Of a stretch of 64,000 bases of DNA, positions 1 to 12,478 are shown one piece after another. Source of the DNA: Anthostomella pinea. Taxonomy: Eukaryota > Ascomycota > Sordariomycetes > Xylariales > Xylariaceae. The number at the start of each line of letters is the position of its first letter. Within the stretch, counting starts at the first letter, position 1. The notes under the pieces were generated by a model. The model saw only the letters and a program-made list of their open reading frames with translations. It ran no database searches and was not told the DNA's origin. The DNA lies in the NCBI GenBank assembly GCA_963556695.1, contig CAUWAG010000004.1:3100001-3164000 (forward strand), given 5' to 3'. The translations under genes and the position numbers were made by a program.

Positions 1-15
1 CCCCAGCGGCCGTCT

Positions 16-582
16 ATGCCATCGCCACAGCGGTCATACTCAGTTATGGACTTTGAGCCGATCCCGTTCACGCACCAGCCCGGCTCGACGTTGACGCTCC
101 CGGACCTGCCGCCAGAGCTGCACTACGCCATCTTCGACTACCTCGACCCGATCGACAGCACGTGCCTCGGGCTGACGAGCAAGCACTTCTACGCGGTGCA
201 CCACCACATGCACGGCGCGGTGTCGCTCGGGGCGCGGAGAGAGGGGCCCAACGACATGGAGTGGGTGTGGCGGCACGCGGGGCCGTTCGTGTTCAGCAAC
301 GGTACGGCGGCGAACAGCAGCAACAAGCAGAACTCGCTGGCGATGCTGTCGCCGCGCGGCCAGGTGTACTGCCGCAAGTGCCGCACGCAGCGCTGCGAGC
401 TGCACAACCACATCAAGGAGTGGATGGGCGGCGACGCGGCCGAGTATTGTGGTGTGACGCAGAAGTTTGGCGCGCCGGCGCGCATCGAGGGCGCCAAAGG
501 GTTCTGTCATCGCAGCTCGCCGCGGCACCCGCATCGATGCGGCAGACATACGCGCCAGCAGCGCACCGTTCGGCTTGTGTAG
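16..582 (+). CDS. F-box domain protein (188 aa, possibly 5'-partial)
   Basis: A fungal F-box protein, expected to act as a substrate adaptor for SCF-type ubiquitin ligases; its target cannot be inferred. The F-box lies at about residues 30-65 (LPDLPPELHYAIFDYLDP, then the typical GLTSKHFYAVHH end). The C-terminal half carries a cysteine/histidine-rich stretch (YCRKCRTQRCELHNHI, residues 114-129, and a final HPHRCGRH) that recurs in many fungal F-box proteins, here of normal short length. I chose ATG 16; ATG 46 (MDFEP) is an alternative. The frame is open back to base 1, and a possible acceptor CAG lies at bases 4-6, so an upstream exon outside the window cannot be excluded. The TAG stop is at 580-582. 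The region is GC-rich, like the other conserved genes here. Confidence 0.72.
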   Translation: MPSPQRSYSVMDFEPIPFTHQPGSTLTLPDLPPELHYAIFDYLDPIDSTCLGLTSKHFYAVHHHMHGAVSLGARREGPNDMEWVWRHAGPFVFSNGTAANSSNKQNSLAMLSPRGQVYCRKCRTQRCELHNHIKEWMGGDAAEYCGVTQKFGAPARIEGAKGFCHRSSPRHPHRCGRHTRQQRTVRLV

Positions 583-2179
583 GATACCGGCTGGGCGTGG
601 GTTCGGAACGCGTGCTTCGGGGAGGAGCAGACGGCGGAGGAGACGGAGATGATGGATTGTTTGGGCGAGTCTGACCGCAAACGGTCGTGTCCTGTCACGC
701 CGGGCGAGTTCACCGCGGTCGAGTGGGAATATTCCACCAAGCCCATGCTCGCTTTGAAATGGCAGACACCCGCGGAGGCCAATGGTGCGGAGTCCGGAGT
801 TAGTGTATGATCATTGCAGGCTGCAACGGCCGCCACGAAACGACTTCTACGATAGACAGCATTGGGAGTTCAGACTTAGAACTGGCGGCGGCTTTCGGAT
901 ACCTCTATAGATCGTGAACTAGAACGAAGTTTGGTAAATGGACTGGACTTGTGTTGAAATGCCCTGGTTGACGACGGTGTCTTCCTGCTTGTGACATGCG
1001 TCTCATGCCTGCCGGGATACCTCTCAGAGACATGCCTTGGATGCGACCCCTATTGACCGGAGCCGAAGATCGTCCTGCATGTTTTTGGAGCATGTACGTG
1101 GGAGAGCGGCTCGCAGTCGCGTGACACCTGCGGATTGAGGAAACTCCGGAGCACTCATACTCATCAGGTATTTTCAAATCGCAAATCAAGGTGTATGGAA
1201 GTAGGTAGGTTAGTAAGGTAGGTGTCGGGGGCAATAAGTATACATGGTATGACATGGAACGCGTAGATGAAGCAATGCTGCGCCACAAACGATGATAATT
1301 CACAAGCCACACTATATCTTCCATAATGCACATGATCACAGTCACTGTCTGTGGCCTCGGATTCCCGAGATGACGCCACTTTGAGAATGGGGGAATCGAG
1401 CACGGACGGGACGGGAAACAGCTTCGGAATTTATGGAAATTTGGAGATGGTGAATTGAAGACCTGGCATTTTTAGGGGTCTCTCCCGCCTCTACATCTCT
1501 CAATCGTTCCATGGCGACATTTCCGCAATCTTATTAACAATTGGCCTCATTGTACCCCCTTTAGGATTGTTCCCAAGTTGGCCTCGGGGTTCTCAATCAA
1601 TTAAACAAATTGTACAATTTATGTATGTGCATCGATATAACTGCTACCTTCGCTCCTACTTCTTCGTCCACCCCCAAGCCTGCTAGCTGTCCCTTATCAC
1701 CACCACTGTCATCAAGGTTGTGTCTGTCTGATACAGCTAAGGACGACAAGCCGGAAGCTAAAAAGCTACCTGCCTACCGTACAAGCCTACGTAGCTGTCC
1801 TACCTTGCCCTCTCTATTGGCCCAGTCACCACGCGGACCAACGTCATTGAGCAGTATCTCGATCAACCTGAGCCCGAGCCTGTTATCCTGTTTCCACAGG
1901 CCAGGAACCTTAATAAATGCAGGTTTGTAAAGGACACGGAAGCCAATCAACCCAGCCCGAAGCCAGTATTCATCAATCAGGGACGATCAAGGAAGGGATA
2001 GCGGACGATTGAACCTTGGACGTGTCATTCCTGCCTCGACGACGCGACCGACACCTCAGCCAGCCCGCCAGCCCGCCAGCCAGCAAAGCAAGCAGGCAAC
2101 GCAAGCAGGCACGATCCCTCGCGACACCTATCTTGGAACTTACCTCCAGCTTGGACCCCACCCAAACCCCGTCTCCAAC
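583..2179. other. Intergenic, no gene seen
   Basis: No open frame here looks like a protein. The left part is the 3' flank of the F-box gene and the right part is the leader of the cytidylyltransferase gene, rich in CAGC/CAAG repeats at about 2050-2110. A 14-nt AT-rich perfect palindrome (AAATTGTACAATTT) lies at 1607-1620. Confidence 0.5.
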
Positions 2180-3758
<1,579 letters not shown>

Positions 3759-6751
3759 GTGCTGAGATCGCTGCCACGGGTCCCCCACCCTCACCACACC
3801 CGTAGCGACAGAGGTCGCTCCACTAAAGACGAGGAATGAGGATATTCAGTTTCTGTAGTGGAAAACTAGGGATGAAGGGAAGAGGTCATACAGAAAAATA
3901 AGCTTATGAGGGCGTTCTAGGGTTTCCTACTGATTCTGGCGCCCTTCTGAGACGAGAATGGGATATGATGCAACTCATGACGGTCTTGGGTGAGAAGCTT
4001 AGAGGCGGGCATGCCACGCGAATACGCCTTTGTGTAAGATTGGTCGAGTCGCCAGTCATCGTATGTCTAGGTACCTGCATTGATAGACCTGGTTATGAAA
4101 TACCTTAATTCACTGTCGTGACAGTGTGTGGAATCGATGGTGACACCAGCGAACTGGCACTTTGTGTGGCCTTGATCAGGGTGTGGATTACTTGTATACG
4201 TTTGTAAACAAGGCTTGCCCATTGACCGTGACTAAATGGGAAGGCCGAAGGAGCAAGCACTGGATAACCAAAGCAGGAAGTAGGCGATGCTTCTAGACCG
4301 ACCGAAGCTCCGAATGAGTCCTTTCAGACGGCAGGCAATGTCCTCCCAAACGTTTTCTTGTCCTCTTGTGAAACTTCTAGGCAACGGTTCGCGTGATCTA
4401 ATCCTAAGTGGTGTCAAATGTAACCACAGAAACAGCAAGCATCCGGTCAAGTCCTGCTCGTCTGCCTATGTACGCATGTCTGCCTCGCTCTCATTGCGTA
4501 CTTGCGTACCTATGTGCATACATGTAGTTTGTAAGACGGCAAGGAATGGTACAACCTTGAAAACAATAGTTCTGATCAAGGCCAAACAAGATGGCTCAAT
4601 ATTCCGGGAGGCAGCTTGACACAGTTTTGCATGGCATTGACTGACAACCTGACAATGGAACGTTTGGACAGACAACCGGTGAGCCTCTTGTTTGGGAGAA
4701 CGCCCCGAGACAAGCTGGTGGACGTGTCATTGCAGCCTATAATATGCTAAATTCAACTGACGGTTTGCCCTTGTCCAGCATCGTATTATCATTTACGGGA
4801 GTTGGCTATCGGAACGGTATATACTGACTCTAACAGCAGTGCCACCTGCTGCCAAGCTCACTTCCAACCCCTTTCCGATATTACCAACGCCGTGTGCGTG
4901 GACTATCAGGGATGCCACAAGGGTGATGTGAACTAGCAACTCCAGTCCTTATACGCCATTGAAACCTCACTCATATCACCAGGTTGTCAAGAGGAAGAAG
5001 AAAGTGCCCTGAACTCCATTTATTGCAGTTCGACCCCCCCCCCCCAATACTACATGTACAGTACCCAAGTCCTTCATCCTTCAGACCTGCGTCCTCCTCG
5101 CTTTCACCTCGCGATGCCCTCCACCAGCCAAGCCAACCCACAGAGTCCAGCCCACAAAAGCGCACCTGCCCTCGCGTCGAGCCCGTCACCACCTGCTTCC
5201 CCTAGTCCCCATTCCCCATTCCAACGCATCGCCATCGACCACCAGATAACCCTTTGCGACTTCCTTCGATCGTCCTTGAATTGTCGTGCTGCTGTGATCG
5301 TCAGAATTTGATTGGCCCCGCCTACACGCCGTGCCTTCCCCATCTATGTAACTTACCACACAGAGCCGGACCACCTTCTCATCGTCGCCTTCCTTCCTTC
5401 CTCGAGCCTTCAGGACCTTCGTGCACGGGCCGCAGTCCTCCCAGTATTTAATCTCGTCTCGCCGCCCATAACCTGTCCCTCTCTTCCTTTCTTCTTCACG
5501 TAACTCCCGTGCGCTCCCTTTGGGGGGAACCCCTCCACTGGGACCGCCTCTGTCAGTCAAGTGGGAGATCATGAACCCCTGCTTGGTGGTAGTTCCATTG
5601 GTCATCTGGCACAATTTTTGCTTTCACAACCCAATTTTTTTCGTTGAATTCTCTGCCGTGCGCGGGGTGTCGAAGAAGGAAATTGAATCTGTTGAGGTTG
5701 GGTGGGGAGATGGGGGATGGGGTGGGAGATGGGAGTAGGGGACCTAGATAGCACGGCCTCGTTGGACATTCATCAACTCGTAGAGTGATGACTCGACCAG
5801 CTCCGGATGCCACTGGGCATCCATCGCTGCTGGGACAAGGTATGGGGAACAGGAGAGGAAACTATTCCATGCTTGGGGGATGGGTGGCGGGTTTATATAG
5901 AGGCATCAATGTCTGGTCTCAAGCTTTGTGGGTGGATAATAACATTTGAATTGGCTCGATGGCGGTGGCTTGCTGAGTAAGATAGGTATGGAAAAAGCTT
6001 GTATCGTATTATTATTTGTGAGGCCTTTAGGCAGACTTGACCGATGAACTAAGTTTATTCCTCTACATTTCAATCTTGGAAGTTTGGTTCTGGTTGACCA
6101 AAATCGTCTTCCTGACGGTGCATGGAGCGCTGTCACCACGAACCCCTATACCGGACGGTCAGAAATTATCGAACTTCCCGACACTATGCCCTCAGTTATC
6201 GTATCATGGCCGTTGGCCAGTACCAGCTTCCGTATCATTGGGCACCAAGTACATGTATGCTTCACTGAGGATGTGGTCCTCTGCTGTAGATAGCATGTTG
6301 TGGCTGCATGGCTTGATCTCGAGGCAAGCCACATGCAACTCCACCCGTAACCACTCACAACAACGAAACGCACCACGTGGGGCGGGGCAACTTGTTTATC
6401 GATTTCAGGTACGCCGGTACTCTCCAGTCCCGAATGGTCAATTAAAGCTTTTTCCATCGTCATAGGCGCTTTCGACAGCGGTCTTCTCTTCTGGCTTCCC
6501 TGAGTCTTTTTGTGGTATATCATTTTCCGACTTCATTGCAAGCCATTGCCGTTCCCGACAACTCGATCGACGAGCAGAGATACCACCGCCAGCTGTTCAC
6601 GCCTGCAGCAGTCACAACAAACATCGACATCCACCACAGCGATTGGCCAAACAACGGTCCTGGGAAGCTTAGCGAGGCCAATCATTGAGCTCCCTCACTG
6701 AGTTCAACCATCGTTACCCTACCGATCACCATCGACGACGACCAGTCCACA
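3759..6751. other. Intergenic, about 3 kb, no gene seen
   Basis: Short frames only, none with a recognisable protein. It holds a run of 12 C at 5034-5045, a pyrimidine-rich stretch at about 5050-5510, and a G-rich block at 5699-5741 (listed separately). The last few hundred bases are the promoter and leader of the vtc1 gene. Confidence 0.5.
5699..5741 (+). other. G-quadruplex-forming G-run cluster
   Basis: Seven runs of three to five G separated by 1-4 bases lie within about 43 nt on the plus strand. This fits a canonical intramolecular G-quadruplex pattern. It is in an intergenic region, so any role is unknown. Confidence 0.55.
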
Positions 6752-7274
6752 ATGTCGAGCCAGCCGCTTCTCCAAACCGCGCCAGGTGAGCAACCACCAA
6801 GCCAAAACACACAACAACCCCCATCACATACCAAAGACCCCTCCCTCCCCTCCTCCTCCGAACCTACAGACATACGATGTAACTGACCCGTGCCCTTTCC
6901 CCCAACGCACAGGCAAGCGCATAGCGCTCCCAACGCGCGTCGAGCCCAAGGTGTTCTTCGCCAACGAGCGCACGTTCCTGTCATGGCTCAACTTCACGGT
7001 GATCCTGGGCGCGCTGGCGATCGGCATGCTCAACTTCGGCGACCGCCCGGCCTTCATCTCGGCCTTCCTGTTCACGGGCGTCGCCATGCTGACCATGGTC
7101 TACGCTCTGTGCACCTACCACTGGCGCGCGCGCTCCATCCGCCTGCGCGGGCAGACCGGCTTCGACGACCGCTTTGGGCCTACCATATTGGCTATTATAT
7201 TGTTGTGCGCTGTTGTGGTTAATTTTGTCTTGCGGCTGACGTATGCGGGCACCGAGGGCGGGCGGAAGCACTAG
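6752..7274 (+). CDS. vtc1: Vacuolar transporter chaperone subunit 1 (Vtc1), 131 aa, two exons
   Basis: Small membrane subunit of the VTC complex, which makes and moves polyphosphate into the vacuole and supports V-ATPase and vacuole fusion. Exons 6752-6785 and 6913-7274 are joined by a 127-nt GT-AG intron that splits a glycine codon, giving [18 protein letters not shown]. The body is the DUF202/VTC1 domain: the conserved [20 protein letters not shown] entry, then three membrane segments (about residues 27-47, 54-74 and 102-124) and a short basic tail (GGRKH). The NERTFLSWL motif and the length (yeast Vtc1 is about 129 aa) make the assignment secure. The first exon is very short, a typical arrangement for this gene. 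Confidence 0.95.
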
Positions 7275-7922
7275 GGGTGAGGATAGGCCACGATGGCCGG
7301 ATATGTCCCTGGGGCGGATGCCGCGTAAGGGGACTCGATTGCGCTGGACGATATACGCGTGCGGATGATGTGCAGGACGTCTTGCAACGTGTGGCACACA
7401 ATGATTGGTATCAGAGTATCCGTGAGTCTATGGCGGCGGCGGACTATACATATGATCAAGCCGGGGGACGATGTGTTGAATATGTCTGGCGAGGAGAAAC
7501 ATGGGTTGTGTATATGGCATTGCATGGTTGTTAGGATAGGCATCACCAGGTTGAGCCCTTTTCTCAAGGCATCGGTAATGGGTATCATTGTTCTCGTTGT
7601 GTTGCTGGCATGCTTGCAACTGGCGCTTGGAGGTGCTCTGTCTCTTGCGTGGTGCGTGCCGCACTCTGGTTCTAAGACTATTTCATCCACATGAACTCGG
7701 GCTGCCGGGGTACAAATAGTGCCCTCGATGTCTTCTTCCAAGCTGGGACCCTTCGTTTGTGAGGTCCAATGCTCAAAAGCACCATCAGCCCCAGACACGC
7801 CTATGCGCCAACGCGATGAATCCGTACGAATCAAGTGCTCACTCTTTTGCCATGTGAAGGGTCCCACTCGTGGCCAGCCGTCTTCGAGTTTTCCTTCCTC
7901 TTCCCTCTTCCCTCTTCCCGCC
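7275..7922. other. Convergent intergenic region
   Basis: About 650 bp between the 3' ends of vtc1 (plus) and the Alba-like gene (minus). It presumably contains both 3'UTRs. I see no gene and no clear terminator motif. Confidence 0.5.
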
Positions 7923-8732
7923 CTATATCGGCGGCGCATTCGTCTGCTCCCCATACCGCCTCCGCAGCTCCTCGACCGGCACGCGCGACAGGAACAGGCT
8001 CATGATGGGGACCCCCCTCACCAGCGGCCGTCCTTCGATGGCCCGCTCAAACGGCGTCTTCATGACCTCGAAGTCGTCCCCGTCTGCGTCTTCGTCTTCG
8101 TGCGCTTGCGTGTGGTCATCGTTGTCGTTGGCCTTGCCACCTAGCACCGTCTCCTCGACGATCATCGTCTTGCCTTCGTCCCGCGGTCTTTCTTTCTTCT
8201 CCTCGCCGAGCGCGATGTACTGGTACCAGCGTCCTGCTTCTCGACTACTTGGTTCTCTTGGTGTCGCTGCTGGCGTTGGTGGTGCTGGTTCTGGTTCTGG
8301 TTCAGGTGCTGCTGTTTGGCCCAGTTGCTGCTTCCTGTCGGCGCCCCCCTGCTTCCCCAGCTCCCGCTTCGCGATCTCGGCGATCGAGATCAGCTTCCCC
8401 GCGTCGGGCGCCCTTGCGCGTAGTACTGATATTCGCGTCTTTCCCGTCGCCGTCTCCTTTCCCATCCCCATCTCCTTCTCCTTATGATGCGGTGTTGTTG
8501 TCGAATCTGACGGGGGCGACAGGTGCCGCAGCATGGCAGTCACCCGCTGCTGGATCTTGGACGACGATATCACGGACTGCAGCTGCACATCGTAGTTGGT
8601 CTCCACGGCCCCCAGCGCGCGCGTGTCGTCTTCCGAGGCGAGGTTGAGGCTGGATGTGAGGCAAGGTCGCTTGGTGGGAGGAGGGGCGGCTGCTGGGTCG
8701 GTGTCGGTGCGCTTGCGCTTCGGGGCGGTCAT
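7923..8732 (-). CDS. Alba-like domain protein (possible RNase P/MRP-type subunit), 269 aa
   Basis: A single-exon protein with an N-terminal basic nuclear-type stretch (PKRKR) and two conserved blocks. One is at about residues 55-72 (SSKIQQRVTAMLRHL). The other is at about 100-125 (ISVLRARAPDAGKLISIAEIAKREL), with a later WYQYIALGEE segment. This block order resembles fungal Alba-fold proteins of the Rpp25/Pop6 type, which bind RNA in RNase P and RNase MRP; that link is from family knowledge and not proved here. Between the blocks lies a PEPEPEP-type linker, and the C-terminus holds an acidic stretch (EDEDADGDD). The start is the ATG at 8732. A different nucleic-acid-binding function is possible. 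Confidence 0.6.
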   Translation of the reverse strand: MTAPKRKRTDTDPAAAPPPTKRPCLTSSLNLASEDDTRALGAVETNYDVQLQSVISSSKIQQRVTAMLRHLSPPSDSTTTPHHKEKEMGMGKETATGKTRISVLRARAPDAGKLISIAEIAKRELGKQGGADRKQQLGQTAAPEPEPEPAPPTPAATPREPSSREAGRWYQYIALGEEKKERPRDEGKTMIVEETVLGGKANDNDDHTQAHEDEDADGDDFEVMKTPFERAIEGRPLVRGVPIMSLFLSRVPVEELRRRYGEQTNAPPI

Positions 8733-11700
8733 GATGGCGGTAGTTTGGGTTCGCGATTGGGTATCATGGGTAACGTGGGAGATCGGTCGGGTTGTTGGGA
8801 TTGGTCAAGGTGATGTTGAGGTTGCTGCGTCGCGGATGGTTGACCGTCTGTTCGTGGATGTGACTGATGAGAGCACCAGCTAGGAAATTTCACGTGGCAT
8901 GTCTTACCTTATCGATAGCGCATGCAAGTAAGCTCGGCTTCGAAGCTACCACCTACCTGCAACCTGCATCTTAAAGCATGCGATAACCTAATAAAGAAGT
9001 CCTCGAAGGTTGTTGAACTATAACTGTAATGTTGCTTGGTATGGTGTTATGGTCCCTTTGCCCAGGAGACGGTGATTCGAGTTACGTGTCGTAATCGACA
9101 ACGCGCGGCGCATGTTGGAAGTGAAAGCGAAAGCAGCACACCTGCAGCTCCGAGATTCTAACCTACGTGATTGACGTCAGTGAGTCACGATAAACTACCA
9201 GAGCTGCCCGCTTCACGATAAGGCTCAAAGGAGCAGGAAATGGTTAAAGGTTCATTTATCACCAGGGGGAGGAGTCCTTAAAAGCTCTGTGACTCCAGCA
9301 GTTTTGTCACTGCTTGCCCTGGTGTTCGAGTTGTCGCATCAAGATTCAACACAAGCTCCAACACACTTATTGCTGGGGCATGGGATGGGTGGCCCGTGCA
9401 AGCGGGTTCTTCCCCATGCTGACACGTCGAGCGCCTGATTGGCTAAACGGCGGCAGCTGATCCCTGTCGCAATATGCACAATCTGCAGCCACATGGGGTC
9501 TCGGGCTTCTGCCAAGGCTCTAGCGGGTATCCTGGAGTTCTTCGCGTTGCGTCTCTCGGGATAGGGGTCTTTCCTCTCTATCAACAGCCTCTCCACGCAC
9601 GGTCGTCTTGCGACGCGACGTCTTGTGAGATGATATCGCGATATTTGGGGACTTATGGATTGCGGTATCAATGGCGTGTCGCTTGAGAGCAGGTTGATAC
9701 AGATATTGTGTATGCGCTGTATGCGCCGCCTTTATTGGCATGGACTGCATTGTGCCGTGCCCAGCGCATGAAACAACATGGAAACACGATGACGACTGGC
9801 CAGACTTCTCTCCAAGCCTCGCAGTGGAAGTCTTGGAGTAGTCGCCTACCTGTCTTGAAGCACCGGTTCCTATTGGGGTACGTTGACCTCGGAATATTTA
9901 TTTTTAAGCCATATGTGCCACAACTGACGACTTTTGTCTATGCGCTGGTTTTCGTTATTGACATCCACCTATTCTGGCCAGAGCGGTCTGTTTGCCATGT
10001 TGTAGGCAGAGATGTGCCATCCAGGTCTATACATTTGTTGTATTGAGCAAATTTGGACCACATGCTCGACTCGTAAAAGAACGGTAATGTACGTAACATC
10101 AACAACGGTGTTAATACACTAAGCGCGTTAACCTCGCTTTCGACGTCCATGCTAGGCGGACATGTCCGAGTATTGTTTTCCGAGGTATCATGCTGGGGCG
10201 CATTGACAATACACATGCCGGCACATCATGTAAAGGGAAGCCTTACACGAGACGCAATGTACATGGTACCGAGGCTGTTTTATTGTTGTTATCGCAGACG
10301 TTGAGGAAACATCCGCCAGCATGAAGCTGGATATATCTGATAGATCGATAAAGGGGTCAGTGAATCCAACTATCAATGAGAGGGCGCGCTACCATGGAGT
10401 ATCTCACAGCTTATCAAGAGGGAGATAAAGTAGTGGAAGTCACCCCCGTATATCTGTGACCTGTCAGCTTCATCAAGTGACAAGACTGGGTGAGATTCGC
10501 AGCATCCACACAAATCCTGATCCTACATGCCAATAGCTAAGGTACTGTCAAAGTACTTTCTCAAGGCTCATCGTCGCATTCCTCGCGCCTTGATCCTCCT
10601 CCATGTTTGGAAGACTTGCAGTATTGAGGCAGGCTCATCCCGTGTAAGCCGCGGTAACAGCGCTGATAATAGAACAAGATCTCGTAATTGTACGAGCAAC
10701 TACACTTGTGCAAGCCTCAAGGCCGCGCGACTCATTCGACGGCGTCAATTTTAGGTCTATGATCTATCTCAGCAATCAATTCGATGGATTCAAAACCGTG
10801 TCGGGCGCCACTATTGATCGTCAATGTACCCCTTACAGCATACTGCAGGCGACAGGGTACATGCATCCAGCAGGCCTCCCAAAAGCTGGAACAAGCGTCT
10901 GCCACCATCTCCCATTGATTTCCCACTCTCCACCCCAAACGACGGGTGGGTGGTGAATGCGACAAGGGGGTCGGTCGGTCGGTCGGGTGGTAAAACAATC
11001 AAGCAATCATAAGCCATCGCTCGGCATCCAAACTCACAGAGGGCAGCACTGTTGTGAGATAATGAGCCTGTGAATAGGTACCTGGTAGGTACCCTGGTGG
11101 CTGCCACTCATCATCAATCCTTGCGCAATCGCATCGATCCCACCCATCCAGCAATCCAAGCATCAATCCCCCCCGAAAACACTCGTGCACTTTCACACCT
11201 CGACGGCCGCCTTTTCTACATCATTACAACAACAGCAAAAGAGCCTTTATCAGTCCTGCCTGCCTGACTGCACCAGCGAGCCTCGCGATTCGTCCCCTAC
11301 TATATTCTATTAATAACGTATATACACTTCCACGCATTCCTTTGGCTGCCTGCCTGCCTGCCTGCCCACACTGCCCAGCCTACCTGACGTTGCGCATTCT
11401 TCTGTTCGGTTCTCCCATTCACTGGGGCCTTGTTGCATCACACTTGCGCGCATCGCATCGCATCGCATCGCATCGCATCGTCCTTCTGTCCCTCCATCAT
11501 TCGCATCTCGCCGACCGAGAGATACGAAGAGAGAGACAGACGATATACGCGCCCATTCTAATACACTCACGGTACTACAATACCACACGCTGCTCCCCGT
11601 TACCCGTTATTGATTGATTGTCTGTCCTTTTGATTCGCCCCCTTCGAGAAACAATCAATCAACACAACACCTCCAACTTGTCGCCGGTCGCAACTCACGA

Positions 11701-12478
11701 ATACATCTCTCACTCTCTCTACCTTGCGTGCTACTGCTACTATATATATTTTAATCAACTTCACGCACGCGCAAAGGATCACAAGTTGAGTGCGACTTGC
11801 ATTGCACTGCCCCTTGCTTTCCAACCTGCTCATCATACTGGGCCCGGCTGCTGCATCGCTCTGGCTCCCTTCCGGCCGTCGCGCGCATTGCGCATTCCTT
11901 TTGCCTCTGGTGCCGTGCGCTGCCAGCAGGTAGTCGCAGACGCCCAGTTCCCTGCCGGACCTGACTCAGACTAAGTTTCGGTTGGCTTTGAGCCTTTTGA
12001 CAAATCGACGGTGGCCACATCAGCAATAACGTTAGCCCACTGCCCGCCGGGTTTCCCCCTTTCCTCCATCGCCGACACTGGCACTGGCACAATTGGACTG
12101 CGCCAATACGAGCTGCCTGTGGCTAGGACTCAATCTCACCAAAAGTCGTCGCATCGCCCCCAGATCGGACAACACATTCCAAAGCGCCTGCCTGTCTGTC
12201 CACCAGTCAGTTACGTCAGCCTTGCCTCGCCTTCCCTTCTATTCGGCGTCGCACGTCTGCCTGACACGACGCACTTTCTTTCCCTTCCCCCTTTCATACC
12301 TACTTGTCCATCCTGGTCTTGGTATTGATTTGGGTCTGGACTTCCCGGCGCGCCGCGACCACCTGTGATCAATCAACCCCGGTCCACCCTCGACTGACCG
12401 TCAAACCACCAACGTCCACTGCGTCCGTGGCTCTCTTGTCAACTTCACTTTCGCCCTGCCTACTCTCGTCGGTCGTCT
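8733..12478. other. Intergenic, about 3.7 kb; long pyrimidine-rich leader towards the Ahc1-like gene
   Basis: No convincing gene. From about 11,100 to 12,470 the plus strand is strongly C/T-rich with many short CT and CTGC runs, as is common upstream of fungal genes. Several short open frames occur here, so if it is transcribed as a 5'UTR it would contain upstream ORFs. The CATCG microsatellite is listed separately. Confidence 0.45.
11451..11480. repeat. Pentanucleotide microsatellite (CATCG)6
   Basis: Six perfect tandem copies of CATCG in the non-coding region upstream of the Ahc1-like gene. Confidence 0.9.
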
